Shown: positions 61,175-64,000 of the stretch, one piece after another
Layout: each line of letters opens with the position of its first letter
Position numbering within the stretch: position 1 is the first letter of the stretch
Source: Flagellimonas zhangzhouensis
GTDB lineage: Bacteria; Bacteroidota; Bacteroidia; Flavobacteriales; Flavobacteriaceae
Reading direction: 5' to 3'
Length of the DNA: 64,000 nucleotides
Assembly: GCF_900102925.1 (NCBI RefSeq)
Contig: NZ_FNKI01000001.1
Coordinates: forward strand, 620,001 to 684,000
Translations under genes and position numbers: made by a program
Notes under the pieces: generated by a model
What the model saw: only the letters and a program-made list of their open reading frames with translations
Databases searched by the model: none
What the model was told of the DNA's origin: nothing

Positions 61175-62221
61175 TTACACATCATCATAATCCAAAATCA
61201 ATTTAGGCGTTAATGGATGTGCTTGGCATGAAAGAATAAACCCTTCCTTGATTTCTCCATCGGTCAAAATTTGATTTCGCACCATTTCCGCCTTACCCTC
61301 TTTGATTCGGGCAATACACGTACTGCAAACCCCACCTTGACAAGAATAGGGGGCATCAATGTTTTCTTTAAGGGCAACATCCAAGACCAATTCCTTCTTA
61401 TCCATAACAAAGGTATGGTGCTCGTTGTCTAAGATAATTTCAACTTGGGTTTTTCCCTCTAAACCTTCTGCTACTTCATCTTCGGTATCTGTAGTTGTAA
61501 AGAGTTCGAAATGTATTTTATCTTCAGAAATCTTGTTGTTTTTAAGCGTATCTGAAACCATGTGAATCATTTCTTCAGGCCCACAAAGGTAATAACCATC
61601 AAACTTGGTATTTTTGAACTTGTTTTTAAGCACAAAGTTTACAGTTGAGGTGTCAATTCGCCCAAAAAGAGCATCTGCCGCAATCCCTCTACTATACACG
61701 TACTGTACAAAGAAGCGATCCTTGTATTGTTCTTTTAGTGTTTGGATATCCTTAAAATACATGGTCTCTTCAGCCGATTGATTTCCGAAGACCAGCACAA
61801 AAATATTTTTTCTATGGCTTTCCAATACCGTTTGAGCAATGCTCATGATCGGTGTGATGCCACTACCTGCCGCAAAGGCTGCAATTTTGCTTCTCTTCGA
61901 AGGCTTATAAACAAACCTGCCTTGAGGTGGCATTACCTCAATGATATCGCCTGTCTTTAATTTTTCATTGGCGTAAACGGAAAACGTTCCACCTTCCATT
62001 TTTTTAATTCCCACGGTCAGCTTTCCAGAAGATGGTGGTGATGAAATTGAGTAAGCCCTTCGCAATTCTTTGCCATCCACTTCATGTTTTAAGGTAATGT
62101 ATTGTCCAGCAGTAAAAGAGAAAGTCGACGTAAGGTTTACGGGGATTTCGAACGTAAGGGCTACGGAATTGGGAGTAAGTTGGTCTACCGCAGCTATTTT
62201 TAAGGCATGAAAATCGCTCAT
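61175..62221 (-). CDS. Ferredoxin-NADP reductase-like oxidoreductase with C-terminal 2Fe-2S domain (PaaE-like)
   Basis: This 348-residue electron-transfer protein has three parts. The FAD-binding barrel contains RAYSISSPPSSGKLTVGIKK, the NAD(P) domain contains AFAAGSGITPIMSIAQTVLE and YLCGPEEMIHMVSD, and the C-terminal plant-type ferredoxin has APYSCQGGVCSTCIARIKEG plus FILSCQAHP for the 2Fe-2S cluster. PaaE-like reductases feed electrons to oxygenases, but no paa genes are near, so the partner is unknown. The ATG at 62221 is chosen because a TATTTTTG promoter element lies between it and an upstream alternative. Confidence 0.93.
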   Translation of the reverse strand: MSDFHALKIAAVDQLTPNSVALTFEIPVNLTSTFSFTAGQYITLKHEVDGKELRRAYSISSPPSSGKLTVGIKKMEGGTFSVYANEKLKTGDIIEVMPPQGRFVYKPSKRSKIAAFAAGSGITPIMSIAQTVLESHRKNIFVLVFGNQSAEETMYFKDIQTLKEQYKDRFFVQYVYSRGIAADALFGRIDTSTVNFVLKNKFKNTKFDGYYLCGPEEMIHMVSDTLKNNKISEDKIHFELFTTTDTEDEVAEGLEGKTQVEIILDNEHHTFVMDKKELVLDVALKENIDAPYSCQGGVCSTCIARIKEGKAEMVRNQILTDGEIKEGFILSCQAHPLTPKLILDYDDV

Positions 62222-62237
62222 TGAAACAAATTTGCTG

Positions 62238-62245
62238 CAAAAATA
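62238..62245 (-). promoter_or_regulatory. -7 promoter element of the PaaE-like gene
   Basis: On the minus strand TATTTTTG matches TAnnTTTG exactly. It ends 16 bases before the ATG at 62221 and excludes longer in-frame starts. Confidence 0.6.
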
Positions 62246-62339
62246 AGCATTGGGCATCTTTTGAATGCCAATTTTTATAAAAAGGAGACGGAATTGTAAC
62301 AAATCAAATAAATTAGATACCAACTATAAAAAACTAACC

Positions 62340-63809
62340 ATGCTCAAACACTTTATTGGACTCCAATGGAAATCCTTTTATAGGTCTGCTTCGTTCAAGA
62401 CCGAGATCTGGTTCAAGATTTTAATGGGATTGGGAGCTCTCTATTTTATTCTCGTTTTTCTCGGAATGGGAGTAGGATCCTTTTATATCATTGAAAAATC
62501 AGGATTGGGAGATCCTTTGCGGGTGGTCAACCGATTTATGATCTATTATTTGGCATTTGACTTGGTGTTTAGATACATGCTCCAAAAAATGCCAGTGACC
62601 AACATTAAGCCCTTGCTCTATTTGCCGTTTAAGAAAAGTCAAGTGGTAAATTATTCCTTGGGAAAAACCATCATCTCCTTTTTTAATATCGCCCATGCTT
62701 TCTTTTTTATTCCTTTTAGTGTGGTGTTGCTTATTGAAGGGTATGCACCAATACAAGTAATCGGATGGCATTTGGGGTTGATGGCACTGTTTTATTGCAA
62801 CAACTTCATCAACATTATGGTGAACAACAAGGATGGTGTTTTCTATGTATTTGCCGCCTTGTTCATTTTGGCGGGAGCTTCGCAATATTACCAGTGGTTT
62901 GATATAACGATTTATACCCAACCTGTTTTTGACTTCCTTTATGATTTGCCTTGGACAGCCATTGTTCCTTGGTTGATTTTGGTTAGCCTCTATTTTTCTG
63001 CTTTTGCTTATTTCAAAAAACATATGTTTTTGGATGGTGGGTTGGCTAAAAAGCAGTCCGAAGCAAAAACCGAAAATCTGGAATGGTTAGATCGTTTTGG
63101 CAACTTGGGAACTTTTTTGAAGAACGACATCAAACTCATCAAAAGAAACAAACGCTCGCGTACTGCAGTGATTATGGGCTTCTTTTTCATCTTTTATGGC
63201 CTGTTGTTCTTTACAAGTGCCATTGAAGTCTACGATGGTCCTTTTTGGAAAATATTTGCGGGAATTTTTGTCACAGGTGGCTTCCTTTTCAGTTTTGGAC
63301 AATACGTGCCAAGTTGGGACAGTAGCTATTATCCCTTGATGATGAGTCAGAACATTAAATATCGGGAGTACCTTTCTTCAAAATGGTATTTGGTGATCAT
63401 TGCGACCATTATATCAACCATCTTGGCTTCGTTTTACCTCTATTTTGGTTGGGAGGCCTATGCCGCGGTTTTAGTGGGTGCCATTTATAATATTGGAATC
63501 AACAGTTATTTGGTGCTTTGGGGGGGAGCTTATGTAAAAACTCCTATTGAATTGACATCCAACAAAAAAGCATTTGGTGATAAACAAGCCTTTAATGCCA
63601 AAACGCTATTGCTCACTTTGCCCAAGTTGGCCTTGCCCATCGGTATTTATGCCATTGGTCACTTTTTGATCAATCCAGTTGCAGGATATTTATTTGTGGC
63701 CATATTTGGATTGTTGGGATTTGCCTTTAAGGAAAAGGTATTCACCATGATCGAGGGCATTTACAAAAAAGAAAAATACAAGACACTACAAGCATACAAA
63801 CAGAAATAA
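62340..63809 (+). CDS. DUF5687 family ABC transporter permease-like protein
   Basis: This 489-residue protein has about ten to twelve membrane helices (for example ILMGLGALYFILVFLGMGVG and IYAIGHFLINPVAGYLFVAI). Polar loops carry FLKNDIKLIKRNKRSRTAVI. DUF5687 proteins pair with a downstream ABC ATPase, as here, and so are probably the permease of an exporter with unknown cargo. The ATG at 62340 is preferred over an upstream start that would overlap the promoter region of the divergent gene. Confidence 0.82.
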   Translation: MLKHFIGLQWKSFYRSASFKTEIWFKILMGLGALYFILVFLGMGVGSFYIIEKSGLGDPLRVVNRFMIYYLAFDLVFRYMLQKMPVTNIKPLLYLPFKKSQVVNYSLGKTIISFFNIAHAFFFIPFSVVLLIEGYAPIQVIGWHLGLMALFYCNNFINIMVNNKDGVFYVFAALFILAGASQYYQWFDITIYTQPVFDFLYDLPWTAIVPWLILVSLYFSAFAYFKKHMFLDGGLAKKQSEAKTENLEWLDRFGNLGTFLKNDIKLIKRNKRSRTAVIMGFFFIFYGLLFFTSAIEVYDGPFWKIFAGIFVTGGFLFSFGQYVPSWDSSYYPLMMSQNIKYREYLSSKWYLVIIATIISTILASFYLYFGWEAYAAVLVGAIYNIGINSYLVLWGGAYVKTPIELTSNKKAFGDKQAFNAKTLLLTLPKLALPIGIYAIGHFLINPVAGYLFVAIFGLLGFAFKEKVFTMIEGIYKKEKYKTLQAYKQK

Positions 63810-63832
63810 AACACCATTAACAGAAAAAATAT

Positions 63833-64000
63833 ATGATCACAGTTCATAATTTAACCAAGACGTACGGCCAGCAAACCGTTTTGAACATTGAAGGACTCGA
63901 AATTCCCAAAGGACAAAGCTTTGGGTTGGTGGGGAATAACGGCGCTGGAAAAACCACACTTTTCAGTTTGCTTTTGGATTTGATTCAGCCCTCATCGGGG
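63833..64000 (+). CDS. ABC transporter ATP-binding protein, N-terminal part (cut by window end)
   Basis: The frame from the ATG at 63833 runs to the window end with no stop (56 codons). It begins MITVHNLTKTYGQQTVLNIE and contains the Walker A motif GLVGNNGAGKTTLFSLLLDL. The signature and Walker B motifs lie outside the window. It should partner the DUF5687 permease-like protein 23 bases upstream. Confidence 0.9.
   Translation, partial: MITVHNLTKTYGQQTVLNIEGLEIPKGQSFGLVGNNGAGKTTLFSLLLDLIQPSSG

Noticed and set aside
1-64000. Search for tRNA, rRNA, CRISPR arrays, riboswitches and insertion sequences
   Set aside because: By eye I found no cloverleaf with CCA end, no regularly spaced repeats with spacers, no riboswitch-like leader and no transposase frames with terminal inverted repeats. 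A covariance-model search would be needed to exclude small RNAs.

Overview
The window looks like chromosomal DNA of a marine member of the Flavobacteriaceae (Bacteroidota), probably near the Muricauda/Flagellimonas group; the genus is an inference from gene content. Supporting signs are low GC, the absence of Shine-Dalgarno leaders, many start-proximal TAnnTTTG promoter elements typical of Bacteroidota, and family-specific neighbours such as DUF4175-ybeY-mnmG, M23-GH3-DUF6909 and small DUF6747/DUF6341/DUF6427 membrane proteins. There are no tRNA or rRNA genes, no CRISPR array and no insertion sequence that I can recognise.

Layout. 1-1.3 kb: the N-terminal part of a large secreted Ig/PKD-type adhesin (minus strand, runs off the edge). 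1.6-12.9 kb: housekeeping genes (glnS, a YtxH/holin-like stress operon, an SPFH protein, gltX, DUF4175, ybeY, mnmG). Two near-perfect parS (ParB-binding) palindromes bracket mnmG, one of them inside the last codons of ybeY, which suggests an origin-proximal chromosomal position. 13-29.7 kb: a methyltransferase, an OmpH-like lipoprotein, a minus-strand run with a Crp-type regulator, small membrane proteins and holB, then pgk, an MltD-like transglycosylase, a DUF4837 lipoprotein, an orphan PorE-like OmpA protein, tatA, an M23 peptidase, a GH3-family protein and a DUF6909 protein whose C-terminus resembles nucleoside phosphorylases.

29.7-52.4 kb: a surface polysaccharide locus, the main system of the window. 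It starts with a Wzz-like protein and dTDP-L-rhamnose genes (rfbD, rfbB, rfbA, rfbC). A PAPS module follows (cysQ, tandem DUF2061, cysC, cysD, cysN) with no sulfate-reduction genes. An AT-rich variable core comes next: a Wzx-like flippase, a hexapeptide acyltransferase, two different sulfotransferases, three glycosyltransferases and two Wzy/WaaL-like proteins. It closes with gmd plus a probable rmd (GDP-D-rhamnose), a WcaJ-type initiating transferase and a UDP-glucuronate decarboxylase (UDP-xylose). The simplest reading is Wzx/Wzy-type synthesis of a sulfated, deoxysugar-rich exopolysaccharide or capsule. In it CysDN and CysC supply PAPS, two sulfotransferases use it, and CysQ removes the PAP by-product.

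52.5-64 kb: conserved genes again (purD, DUF6341, DUF6427, DUF4254, a GT9 enzyme). A lipoprotein gene follows whose 3' end is partly repeated on the far side of an orphan gene. Then come an arsenosugar pair (arsS plus an AhpD-like protein), a patatin phospholipase, a PaaE-like ferredoxin reductase, and a DUF5687/ABC ATPase pair cut by the window edge.
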